DNA from: J061 sp003695725 [NCBI: Candidatus Schekmanbacteria bacterium]
Lineage (GTDB): Bacteria > Schekmanbacteria > GWA2-38-11
DNA length: 11,559 bases
Assembly: GCA_003695725.1 (NCBI GenBank)
Contig: RFHX01000097.1
Location: forward strand, 1-11,559
Direction of reading: 5' to 3'
A model generated the notes under the pieces. It did no database searches and was not told the origin of the DNA. It saw only the letters and a list, made by a program, of their open reading frames with translations. Position numbers and translations under genes: made by a program. Shown piece after piece: positions 1-6,428 of the stretch; within the stretch, counting starts at the first letter, position 1; every line of letters starts with the position of its first letter.

Positions 1-15
1 GAGGAGAATTTATTT

Positions 16-1497
16 ATGGGTAATGCAAAGAAAACAGGTCCTTATGATTCAATGAGAGAATATATAACTGCCCTTGAGGAAAGAGGGAAAGTCCTGAGAA
101 TAAAGGAAATCGACCAAGATAGATATGAAGGGACTGCCTTCGTCTATAGAATGATTGAAAAGATGGGGGCTGACCGTTGTCCCGCATTGATTTTTGAGAA
201 AGTAAAAATAAATGGGAAATGGATGGATGGTCCTGTTATTGCAAATCATTTTTGCGGATGGGAGACAGCAGCTCTTCTTTTTGGCGTTGAAGATGTAACA
301 GATGACAGCGGTGCTATGTATAGGGCTGTGATGAATAAATTGACAAGTTTCGTCGATGATAATGGGAAATGGAAGAAGATTAAACCTGTAGAATATAAGG
401 GAGAGAAAGCGCCCTGTAAGGAAGTGGTGTTGAAAGGGGATGATGTAGATATCTATAAATTTCCATGGTTTAAAAACAATCCCGGAGATGCAGCACAGTA
501 TATCAATACAGGCGCTGTATTTATGGAAGACCCTGAACTTGGAAGAAATGTTGGGACATACAGAGTACAGGTGAAGGGAAAAAACAAGGTTGGAATGAAT
601 ACAGAACCGGGGCAACATGGATGGCACTTTGTAATGAGGGCTGTGCGTAGAGGCAAAAAGTCGATTCCTGCGGCAATTGCATTGGGAGTTGACCCTGTCG
701 TTTATTCAATGGCGAGCACGAAGGTAGCCGATTTGGGGGAAGATGAGCTTGAATATGCAGGCGGCATAAAAGGTAAACCCGTTGAGTTGGTTAAATGTGA
801 AACAAGCGATATTATGGTGCCTGCTGAAGCTGAAATGATAATCGAAGGTGATGTTATCGCGGAAATGGAAGAAGAAGGTCCATATGGTGAAATGTATGGA
901 TATATGGGGAAGAAGCATGAGAATTACTATATGATTGTCAAAGCCATAACACACAAGAAGAATCCTTGGATATTCAATAATTTTACAGGTGTTACCTATA
1001 CAACTCATATGCTGCCTTGGCAGGTTGGCAATTATTTGAAACTTAAAAAGGTTCTTCCCTATATGGTTGATTTCTATTCTCCAATGGAAGCAATTGGCAT
1101 TTCAATTATGAGCATACAAAAAAGGTTTCCCGGTATGGGAATATCAGCCGGGCAAGTTGCTCTTGGATTGACAACTTCGAAGATTATGATTGTTGTGGAT
1201 GATGATGTTGATGTAACGAATATATCCGATGTCCTTCATGCAGTTGCTACAAGATGGCAGCCTTATCCGGCAAGTTTAATAATTCCACAGACATTTAATA
1301 TGGGAATTGACCCAAGCATTAAACAAAGAGGGATTTCTAGCAAGATTGTAATCGATGCAACGAAACAGCTTCCAATTGAAGGGGGACCTGCTGAATGGCC
1401 TCTTGTAAGCAAAGTTCAGCTTGAGAAAATGGCTCCAGAATCATTTAAACTTGTTGATGAAAAATGGGATGAATATTGGAAAGAATGGAAGAAATAG
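16..1497 (+). CDS. UbiD-family prenylated-FMN-dependent (de)carboxylase
   Basis: This 493-residue protein has the length and motifs of the UbiD family, which reversibly decarboxylates aromatic or alpha,beta-unsaturated acids using prenylated FMN in the cytoplasm. By spacing against the fungal Fdc1 enzyme, the catalytic Arg-Glu-Glu triad is R183 (in NVGTYR), E287 and E292 (in EEGPYGEMYGY). The metal and cofactor-phosphate ligands N178, H201 and an acidic residue near 242-244 are also in place, so an active enzyme is expected. The start is supported by GAGGAG at bases 1-6, about nine bases before the ATG. The substrate cannot be read from the sequence: ubiquinone or menaquinone precursors, phenylphosphate and other aromatic acids are all possible. 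The UbiX flavin prenyltransferase that would supply the cofactor is not in this window. The stop codon overlaps or abuts the start region of the next gene. Confidence 0.93.
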   Translation: MGNAKKTGPYDSMREYITALEERGKVLRIKEIDQDRYEGTAFVYRMIEKMGADRCPALIFEKVKINGKWMDGPVIANHFCGWETAALLFGVEDVTDDSGAMYRAVMNKLTSFVDDNGKWKKIKPVEYKGEKAPCKEVVLKGDDVDIYKFPWFKNNPGDAAQYINTGAVFMEDPELGRNVGTYRVQVKGKNKVGMNTEPGQHGWHFVMRAVRRGKKSIPAAIALGVDPVVYSMASTKVADLGEDELEYAGGIKGKPVELVKCETSDIMVPAEAEMIIEGDVIAEMEEEGPYGEMYGYMGKKHENYYMIVKAITHKKNPWIFNNFTGVTYTTHMLPWQVGNYLKLKKVLPYMVDFYSPMEAIGISIMSIQKRFPGMGISAGQVALGLTTSKIMIVVDDDVDVTNISDVLHAVATRWQPYPASLIIPQTFNMGIDPSIKQRGISSKIVIDATKQLPIEGGPAEWPLVSKVQLEKMAPESFKLVDEKWDEYWKEWKK

Positions 1498-2477
1498 CAT
1501 TTAATGAAAGGGAATATGAAAAGATTTATGAATTAAAACTTTTTTTAAAAAGATTTCTTTCAATAAGTATAATATTCATTTCTTTATTTTTTTTAAAAAA
1601 CACAGATGCTTTGGAGAAGAAAGTAGATAAAGGCGAAGAAAGAATGTCGAAAGAGGCAATAGCAAAAGCAGATAAATTTATGGATTCTTTTAAAAGAAGA
1701 GCAATCGAAATGATTTCTGCTTTCAACGGCAATAAATGGGAAAAGAAGACCTTTGTCCACAAAACGCCGAAAGTAGAAGATAAGAATAATACTGAATCGT
1801 CATACTATCACGAAGTAAATGTTTCAAGAGGGAAAATTTTCGAGAAGGCAACCGTTTCAGAGATTGTCATAAAATATAAAAAACCTTCAAAGTTTATGGT
1901 TGAAAGAGGATTGGCTGATGAAGATGATTCTGTTGATATACGGGTAATCCAGGTTGAAATCTTTCCGGCATCTGCAAAAATTCCGATGGGACATCTAAAT
2001 GTTGAGCGCCTCAGTGCAAGTAAAAGCATTATCAATACGAATTTTGATGTATTCCCGGCTTCAACACCGAAAAAATATGTGGAAGAGATAAGAGGAAAGA
2101 TGTCTGCAGTTGTAAAAAAGTATGGGGAAGATCAAAAGGAATTAAGTAAAGGGCTTGCCGCACAATACAATATGGATGATTGGGAAAAACCTCTTGCTGC
2201 AAGGGCGGGCTTCCAATTGAAGATGCTTCCTTTGGCTGAAAATCTTGACTTGGCGAGAGAAGGCGCGGAAACATTGTTGAAAGCATATGGAGATATTGTT
2301 GAAGAACTAAAAGATGAAGAAGAAACGGATAAAGATAAAATGGTAATGAATGAAATGAGGCGGCATTGGATGGAGTATCTTTTCCTTAAAGATGGCGCTG
2401 TAAAAATGGCGCGCCAAAGAAATCATCCATTCGAAGCAATTCGGCTTATGGGTATGCCTCCTTCTGTGCATTATTGA
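1485..2477 (+). CDS. Divergent HemF-like protein (coproporphyrinogen III oxidase superfamily)
   Basis: No close family is recognised, but residues from about 60 to the end line up colinearly with oxygen-dependent coproporphyrinogen oxidase HemF. The matching blocks, in order, are RGKIFEKA (HemF: GGVFEQAGVNF), PMGHLNVERL (HemF: PTSHANVRFF, with the catalytic His kept), NFDVFPA (HemF: GGFDLTPFY), LLKAYGDIVEE (HemF: DAYLPIVERR), MRRHWMEYLFLKDG (HemF: RRGRYVEFNLVWDRG) and FEAIRLMGMPPSV (HemF: TESILMSMPPLV). HemF oxidatively decarboxylates two propionates of coproporphyrinogen III. Here the WWFGGG block is lost and Arg residues near the His and in WDRG are changed, so the haem reaction is doubtful. 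The N-terminus is uncertain. A TTG at 1476 or the ATG at 1485 would overlap ubiD and add a basic and hydrophobic segment (KRFLSISIIFISLFFLK) like a membrane anchor. The ATG at 1644 would give 278 residues starting where HemF starts, but has a weak ribosome binding site. The homology is an inference made by eye. Confidence 0.68.
   Translation: MEEIAFNEREYEKIYELKLFLKRFLSISIIFISLFFLKNTDALEKKVDKGEERMSKEAIAKADKFMDSFKRRAIEMISAFNGNKWEKKTFVHKTPKVEDKNNTESSYYHEVNVSRGKIFEKATVSEIVIKYKKPSKFMVERGLADEDDSVDIRVIQVEIFPASAKIPMGHLNVERLSASKSIINTNFDVFPASTPKKYVEEIRGKMSAVVKKYGEDQKELSKGLAAQYNMDDWEKPLAARAGFQLKMLPLAENLDLAREGAETLLKAYGDIVEELKDEEETDKDKMVMNEMRRHWMEYLFLKDGAVKMARQRNHPFEAIRLMGMPPSVHY
1545..1573 (+). promoter_or_regulatory. 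Possible promoter upstream of the 1644 start
   Basis: A perfect TATAAT lies at 1568-1573 with TTAAAA (four of six matches to TTGACA) 17 bases upstream at 1545-1550, in a very AT-rich stretch. If used, it would start transcription near 1580 and drive the HemF-like gene from the internal ATG at 1644. In such AT-rich DNA a chance match is quite possible, and the stretch may equally be coding for a membrane anchor. Confidence 0.25.
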
Positions 2478-2504
2478 TTTGCATAGTTGTTTTAACCTTT
2501 TTAT

Positions 2505-2510
2505 TATAAT
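2505..2510 (+). promoter_or_regulatory. Possible -10 element for the cytochrome c peroxidase gene
   Basis: The 115-base gap before the peroxidase gene holds a perfect TATAAT at 2505-2510, about 80 bases before the start codon. No good -35 hexamer sits at the usual distance (CATAGT at 17 bases), so a regulator or alternative sigma factor might be needed, or the match may be chance. The gap suggests this gene is transcribed on its own rather than with the pair upstream. Confidence 0.35.
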
Positions 2511-2592
2511 ACTCATCTATTATATTTTTTGAAAAATTGAGCTCTTAGAACTTTGATGAAATAGTGAATGTAAATTAAAGGGAGGGGAAGAT

Positions 2593-3633
2593 ATGAAGAA
2601 ACTATTCATAATTGTCCTTATTTGTAGTTTCGTTTTATTTGCAGGTTTTTCATTTGCGCAGGATGAATTGATGGCACGGGCTAAGAATTTTTTCCGCCCA
2701 ATTCCGGAGAAGCCGCCTGTGTTGAAGGACAATGAAGCAACTCCTGAAAAGGTAGAATTGGGCAAAATCCTCTTTTTTGACCCTCGCCTTTCTGCAAGCG
2801 CACTGATAAGCTGTAATACCTGCCATAATCTTGGATTAGGCGGAAGTGATTATCAGGAAACTTCTACTGGCCATGGCTGGCATCGTGGTGAAAGAAATGC
2901 TCCAACAGTGCTCAATTCTGTATTCAATGTTGCTCAATTTTGGGATGGGAGAGCAAAGGACCTTGAAGAGCAGGCAAAAGGTCCGGTGCAGGCATCAGTG
3001 GAGATGAATAACAAGCCGGAAGATGTCATAAAAACCTTAAAAAGTATGCCTGAATATGTTGAAAAATTTAAAAAGGCATTTCCAAAAGATAAGGATCCTG
3101 TAACATTCGATAATATGGCAAAAGCCATCGAAGTTTTTGAAGCTACGCTGATTACTCCTGATTCAAAATTTGACAGATTTCTAAAAGGTGATGAAAAGGC
3201 GCTGTCAAAAAAGGAAAGAGAGGGTCTTGACCTCTATATGACAAAGGGATGTTCAGGATGTCATGGAGGATTGAATATGGGTGGCGAAGGATATTTCCCT
3301 TTTGGTCTGGTCAAGAAACCTCCAAAAGCCATTCTTGCAGGCGATACCGGACGATATAAAATTACAGGGAATCTCCCTGATAAATACTATTTTAAGGCAC
3401 CTTCTTTAAGAAATATTGCATTGACACCGCCATATTTTCATTCCGGCAGGGTATGGGATTTGAAGGAAGCTGTAAAGATTATGGGAGATGTGCAGTTTGG
3501 GATAAAGATCACAGATGATGAAGCTGACAAAATAGTAGCTTTTTTGAAAGCCACTACCGGGAAACAGCCGAAAATAGATTATCCGATTTTACCTGCGCCT
3601 ACGAATGCGACTCCTAAACCAAAACTCGATTAA
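2593..3633 (+). CDS. ccpA: Dihaem cytochrome c peroxidase (CcpA/MauG family)
   Basis: The enzyme reduces hydrogen peroxide to water in the periplasm using electrons from small c-type cytochromes. The 346-residue precursor starts with a clear Sec signal peptide (KKLFIIVLICSFVLFAGFSFA, cleavage expected after residue 22). It has two haem-binding motifs, CNTCH at 74-78 and CSGCH at 220-224. Family features of the classical bacterial peroxidase are all present: GHGW with the second axial His of the peroxidatic haem at H94, the AQFWDGRA block with the inter-haem Trp, LRNIALTPPYFHSG, and KIMGDVQFG with M297 as the likely axial Met of the electron-transfer haem. Keeping that Met argues for a peroxidase rather than a MauG-type enzyme. 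A strong ribosome binding site (GGGAGGGG, 2580-2587) fixes the ATG. The C-terminus ends in a proline-rich tail. Cytochrome c maturation and peroxide exposure are implied for the host. Confidence 0.95.
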   Translation: MKKLFIIVLICSFVLFAGFSFAQDELMARAKNFFRPIPEKPPVLKDNEATPEKVELGKILFFDPRLSASALISCNTCHNLGLGGSDYQETSTGHGWHRGERNAPTVLNSVFNVAQFWDGRAKDLEEQAKGPVQASVEMNNKPEDVIKTLKSMPEYVEKFKKAFPKDKDPVTFDNMAKAIEVFEATLITPDSKFDRFLKGDEKALSKKEREGLDLYMTKGCSGCHGGLNMGGEGYFPFGLVKKPPKAILAGDTGRYKITGNLPDKYYFKAPSLRNIALTPPYFHSGRVWDLKEAVKIMGDVQFGIKITDDEADKIVAFLKATTGKQPKIDYPILPAPTNATPKPKLD

Positions 3634-3726
3634 TGGCACTGTGCTATAAAATTTGCTGTTGGAAGTTGTTGACGAAGGAAATAGATAGATTCGATAATAT
3701 GACAAAATGAGAGAAGAAGATTTTTT

Positions 3727-4563
3727 TTATTTCTCTTTAAGCTCCATTACCTTATCGAAATCTTTGATAGAGAGGTCGAATTCACCTATTTTTTGGTAAG
3801 CTGTGCCGCGATTGTAATAAGCCTGCTCGTAATACGGTTTTATCTTTATTGCCTTTGTATAATCGGAGATGGCTAAGCGATATTTGCCCTTTTTAAAGTA
3901 TAGATTTCCACGGTTTAGATATGCTTTGGCATTACCTGAATCCAATTCGATTGTCCTGCTGTAATTGGCTATGGCAAGATCGAAATTTCCTTTTTTTTCA
4001 TAGATTAACGCAAGGTTGAAGTATGCTGCCGGAAGTTTCGGATTGATTTCAACAGCTTTTTTGAGGTCAGATATGGCGCTGTTGTAACTTCCTTTTTTCA
4101 TATAAATGAAACCGCGGCTATAATACGCCTCTGCATCATTGGGGTTTATTTCAATCGTTTTAGAAAAATCATAAAGCGCTGAATCATAATCATTTAGCTG
4201 GAGATATAAAACGGCGCGATTATAGTATGCCTCAGCATACTTTGGATTGATTTTGATTGCTCTATTATAGTCTGACAGGGCAAGCCCCGAATCGCCTTTC
4301 ATAGCATATAAACTACCTCGGCTATAGAATGCTTCAGCAAGCGCCGGATACATTTCAATTGCCTTATTGAAACTTTTTAAAGCAAGCTCATATTTTCCAT
4401 CTTTGTAATATAGATTGCCCTCATTTAGTCGTGCCTGCGCCTCTTCTAATTTTGTTAGCTTTGCTTCTTCTTTTTGTACAATTTTTTCAGTCGTCAATGT
4501 GCATGCTGAAAAAAAGAAGAGCAAAATTATCAAGAATAAAAACTTTCTAACAGCTGACTTCAT
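3727..4563 (-). CDS. TPR-repeat lipoprotein, seven tandem 34-residue repeats
   Basis: This 278-residue protein begins with a basic, hydrophobic signal (KFLFLIILLFFFSAC) ending in a lipobox-like FSAC, with the lipidated Cys at residue 21. A short charged linker leads to exactly seven consecutive tetratricopeptide repeats from residue 42 to the end, with no insertion between them. Each follows the pattern AEAYYNRG-LY---G-YD-AI-DY-KAIEINP. TPR arrays form a superhelix that binds protein partners, so a scaffolding or assembly role at the inner face of the outer membrane is likely, but no specific partner can be named. The gene starts 29 bases after the phosphoglycerate-mutase-like gene on the same strand and is probably co-transcribed with it. 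Its own ribosome binding site is weak (GAG about seven bases before the ATG). It converges on the peroxidase gene, separated by 93 bases. Confidence 0.9.
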   Translation of the reverse strand: MKSAVRKFLFLIILLFFFSACTLTTEKIVQKEEAKLTKLEEAQARLNEGNLYYKDGKYELALKSFNKAIEMYPALAEAFYSRGSLYAMKGDSGLALSDYNRAIKINPKYAEAYYNRAVLYLQLNDYDSALYDFSKTIEINPNDAEAYYSRGFIYMKKGSYNSAISDLKKAVEINPKLPAAYFNLALIYEKKGNFDLAIANYSRTIELDSGNAKAYLNRGNLYFKKGKYRLAISDYTKAIKIKPYYEQAYYNRGTAYQKIGEFDLSIKDFDKVMELKEK

Positions 4564-4592
4564 AATTTACTCATAATCAAAAAGGATTTTCT

Positions 4593-6191
4593 TTAGACTT
4601 TTACTGCAATGCCTTCTCTATAAGCGAGCGTTCGATAGGTTTTTTCGATTCTATCCCAATTTTCTTCACGGTCAAGAGACCAGAATCTACCCATTACATC
4701 TACAACCCTGCCAATCCCAATCTCTTTTGTTTTTTCTTCGACCTGTCTTATATACCTTCTTCCACTTTCAGGCCTTTCGCCCCTTCTTCCCAAGAAAGAA
4801 TGGATAAAAACCTCTTTTACCCCTTTCTCTTTTGCCATTTCCATAAGTGCGAAAAGATGGTTAATCGAACCGTGGGAACTATAAAAGGAGACGATTCCAA
4901 GAAGATGGAGCGGCTTGTTATTTTTGATGGATTCTTCCATTGCTTTGATAAAAGCAGGATTTTCAAAGAAGGATTTGTCTTCAAGAGCTTTGTCTATTCT
5001 CAGGCGGTCTGAATAGATGCGTCGTCCTGCGCCTATGTGCAGATGTCCGACTTCTGAATTACCAACAGTGCCTGCAGGCATCCCTACGGCTTCTCCTGAA
5101 GATACCAATGATGTGAAAGGGTAATTCTTCATATAATAATCCATATTGGGTGTATTGCTTTGAGCAATCAAATTGCCTTCTCTTTTTTCACTGTATCCCC
5201 ATCCATCGACTATAAGAAGAAAAACATTTCTTTTGATATTATGAAGGTTTCCTGACTTAATGATAGAATAGCCCGTCATTGTTTTCGGTTTTTCGATGCC
5301 CATAAGATTGAAAACTGTTGGTGCAACATCGCTCAACTCTCCATCGTCTCTAAGCTCAATCTTATCTAAATCCCTTTCTTCTTTGCAGGGGACTATTATG
5401 AAAGGGACAGGGCTGTTGGTGTGTCCTGTATCAATAGTGCCTTCAGGATAGAGCCACTTTTCCACTGTACCATGGTCTGCTGTAATGATTGTCGTATATC
5501 CGCTGACTGTAGCGCATTTGACAACTTCGCCTATTGCCTTGTCAACTGCTTCCACAGCTTTCTTCACAGCCGATTCATTTTCAATATGTCCCACTACATC
5601 AACATTTGCGAAATTAGCAATTACAAAATTGTTGTTTTTCCCTTTAAGACAATTATTGACTGTTTCAACTACTTTGTCGATGCACATTTCCGGATAGTCG
5701 TCATAGTTTGATATGTCTTTTAGGGAAGGGATGAAAATTCTTTCTTCTCCTTTGAAGGGTTCATTCCTTTTCCCATTTAGAAAATAACTAAGATGCACAG
5801 CCTTTTCAGTTTCAACAATCTTTGCCTGTTTAAACCCATTCTTACTTATTACTTCACATAAAGTATCTTCAATTTCTTCTTCAGGAGGAAAAGCAACATC
5901 AACATCGAGCTCTTTATTGTATTCGACCATTGTTACAAATTTTGCTGTTCGATTGTCCTTGCGAGGGAATTCTTTAAAATCCTTTTCTATAAAACTTCTT
6001 GTAAGTTCGATTTCTCTTTCACCTCGTATGTCATAAAAAATGACATAGTCACCATCTTCGATTGCCCCGGGCCTTGTGCCGTTTACTTCAAGGACTATGG
6101 GCTCCATTGTTTCATCTTCCTCACCTCTTTCATAGGCGGCTTTTACTCCTTCACTCATTGGGAAGTCTTTAAAAAGTTTATTGCTTTGCAT
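4593..6191 (-). CDS. Circularly permuted cofactor-independent phosphoglycerate mutase homologue
   Basis: The 532-residue product has all blocks of iPGM (GpmI, alkaline phosphatase superfamily; 2- and 3-phosphoglycerate interconversion through a phosphoserine) but in rotated order. Residues 12-311 match the normal middle to C-terminus, starting at YERGEEDE and ending at MTGYSII. Residues 312-321 are a linker. Residues 322-530 match the normal N-terminus to middle, from NVFLLIVDGWG to TLAYREG. The metal and nucleophile residues are all present: D198 and H202 (NVDVVGH), D239 and H240 (ADHG), H257, D329 (VDGWG) and S379 (GNSEVGH). H440, R502, R508, R56, R59 and K130 of the substrate site also align. 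The usual DGRDTPP is GRRGERP (468-474), losing the Asp equivalent to D154, and DGG before the active His is FYS. The start has AAAGGAGA nine bases upstream and a good promoter. The gene is intact. Catalysis is plausible, but the substrate may differ from phosphoglycerate. Confidence 0.9.
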   Translation of the reverse strand: MQSNKLFKDFPMSEGVKAAYERGEEDETMEPIVLEVNGTRPGAIEDGDYVIFYDIRGEREIELTRSFIEKDFKEFPRKDNRTAKFVTMVEYNKELDVDVAFPPEEEIEDTLCEVISKNGFKQAKIVETEKAVHLSYFLNGKRNEPFKGEERIFIPSLKDISNYDDYPEMCIDKVVETVNNCLKGKNNNFVIANFANVDVVGHIENESAVKKAVEAVDKAIGEVVKCATVSGYTTIITADHGTVEKWLYPEGTIDTGHTNSPVPFIIVPCKEERDLDKIELRDDGELSDVAPTVFNLMGIEKPKTMTGYSIIKSGNLHNIKRNVFLLIVDGWGYSEKREGNLIAQSNTPNMDYYMKNYPFTSLVSSGEAVGMPAGTVGNSEVGHLHIGAGRRIYSDRLRIDKALEDKSFFENPAFIKAMEESIKNNKPLHLLGIVSFYSSHGSINHLFALMEMAKEKGVKEVFIHSFLGRRGERPESGRRYIRQVEEKTKEIGIGRVVDVMGRFWSLDREENWDRIEKTYRTLAYREGIAVKV

Positions 6192-6200
6192 CGATTTTTA

Positions 6201-6208
6201 TCTCCTTT
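6201..6208 (-). promoter_or_regulatory. Ribosome binding site fixing the start of the permuted mutase gene
   Basis: The minus strand reads AAAGGAGA here, nine bases before the ATG at 6191. It matters because it shows that the mid-protein start of the permuted enzyme is a genuine translation start and not a broken gene. Confidence 0.8.
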
Positions 6209-6238
6209 ACTAACTTTGTAAACGAATTTAGCCTGCTG

Positions 6239-6267
6239 ATATTACTTCTTTAAAAGCTGTTTGTCAA
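6239..6267 (-). promoter_or_regulatory. Promoter for the permuted mutase and TPR lipoprotein genes
   Basis: On the minus strand a perfect -35 TTGACA (plus-strand 6262-6267) is followed after 17 bases by TAATAT (plus-strand 6239-6244; four of six matches to TATAAT). Transcription would begin about 40 bases before the start codon at 6191. The -35 lies in the nine-base word TTTGACAAA, which also occurs at the divergent aspS promoter. Confidence 0.6.
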
Positions 6268-6346
6268 AGATTACAGAAATTAGCGAGAAAGAGTATGAAA
6301 GATGATTTTGAATTCTTTTGTCTTTTTTTGATAAAGATATCAGATA

Positions 6347-6365
6347 CTTTTTGTTTGACAAAAAG
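6347..6365. repeat. Palindrome over the aspS -35 element
   Basis: CTTTTTGT (6347-6354) and ACAAAAAG (6358-6365) are perfect eight-base inverted arms around a three-base centre TTG. The -35 hexamer TTGACA (6355-6360) lies inside it, so a dimeric repressor bound here would block the rightward promoter. No regulator can be named. Confidence 0.45.
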
Positions 6366-6382
6366 CCCTTTGAGACTGTAAT
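6355..6382 (+). promoter_or_regulatory. Promoter for the aspS operon
   Basis: A perfect TTGACA at 6355-6360 is followed, after 16 bases, by TGTAAT at 6377-6382 (five of six matches to TATAAT). The expected transcript start near 6389 leaves a short leader of about 40 bases, too short for a T-box or similar riboswitch. This would drive aspS and probably the genes after it. Confidence 0.7.
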
Positions 6383-6428
6383 CTTTCCATTCTAAAATCT
6401 TTAAATTCATATGTGAGAGTGAGTAAAA

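Larger units (their letters stand above)
6266..6386. repeat. Eleven-base inverted repeat flanking the divergent promoter core
   Basis: AAAGATTACAG at 6266-6276 is the exact reverse complement of CTGTAATCTTT at 6376-6386. The left arm sits just upstream of, and touches, the -35 of the leftward promoter. The right arm covers the -10 of the rightward promoter. Such placement suggests a shared regulator, but duplicated promoter sequence or chance in AT-rich DNA are alternatives. Confidence 0.5.

Noticed and set aside
49-709. Long open frames on the minus strand across the UbiD gene
   Set aside because: They overlap a well-supported gene, lack ribosome binding sites and recognisable motifs, and have the composition of reverse-strand shadows.
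3634-3736. Possible bidirectional terminator between the peroxidase and TPR genes
   Set aside because: The only pairing is a six-base AT-rich stem (AGAGAA with TTCTCT) with a long loop and a misplaced T run; GCACTGTGC has no usable loop. Not strong enough to call.
3727-4460. Periodic repeats of about 102 bases that could look like a satellite or CRISPR-like array
   Set aside because: The period is exactly the 34-codon TPR unit in an intact gene and the DNA copies are diverged; there are no constant repeats with unique spacers.
5421-5711. Two plus-strand frames inside the permuted mutase gene
   Set aside because: They are Cys- and Phe-rich shadows of the minus-strand gene, with no family resemblance and no translation signals.
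4593-6191. Permuted mutase as two broken gene fragments or a frameshifted pseudogene
   Set aside because: One uninterrupted frame contains every iPGM block once, the joint is in frame, and the start has a good ribosome binding site and promoter.
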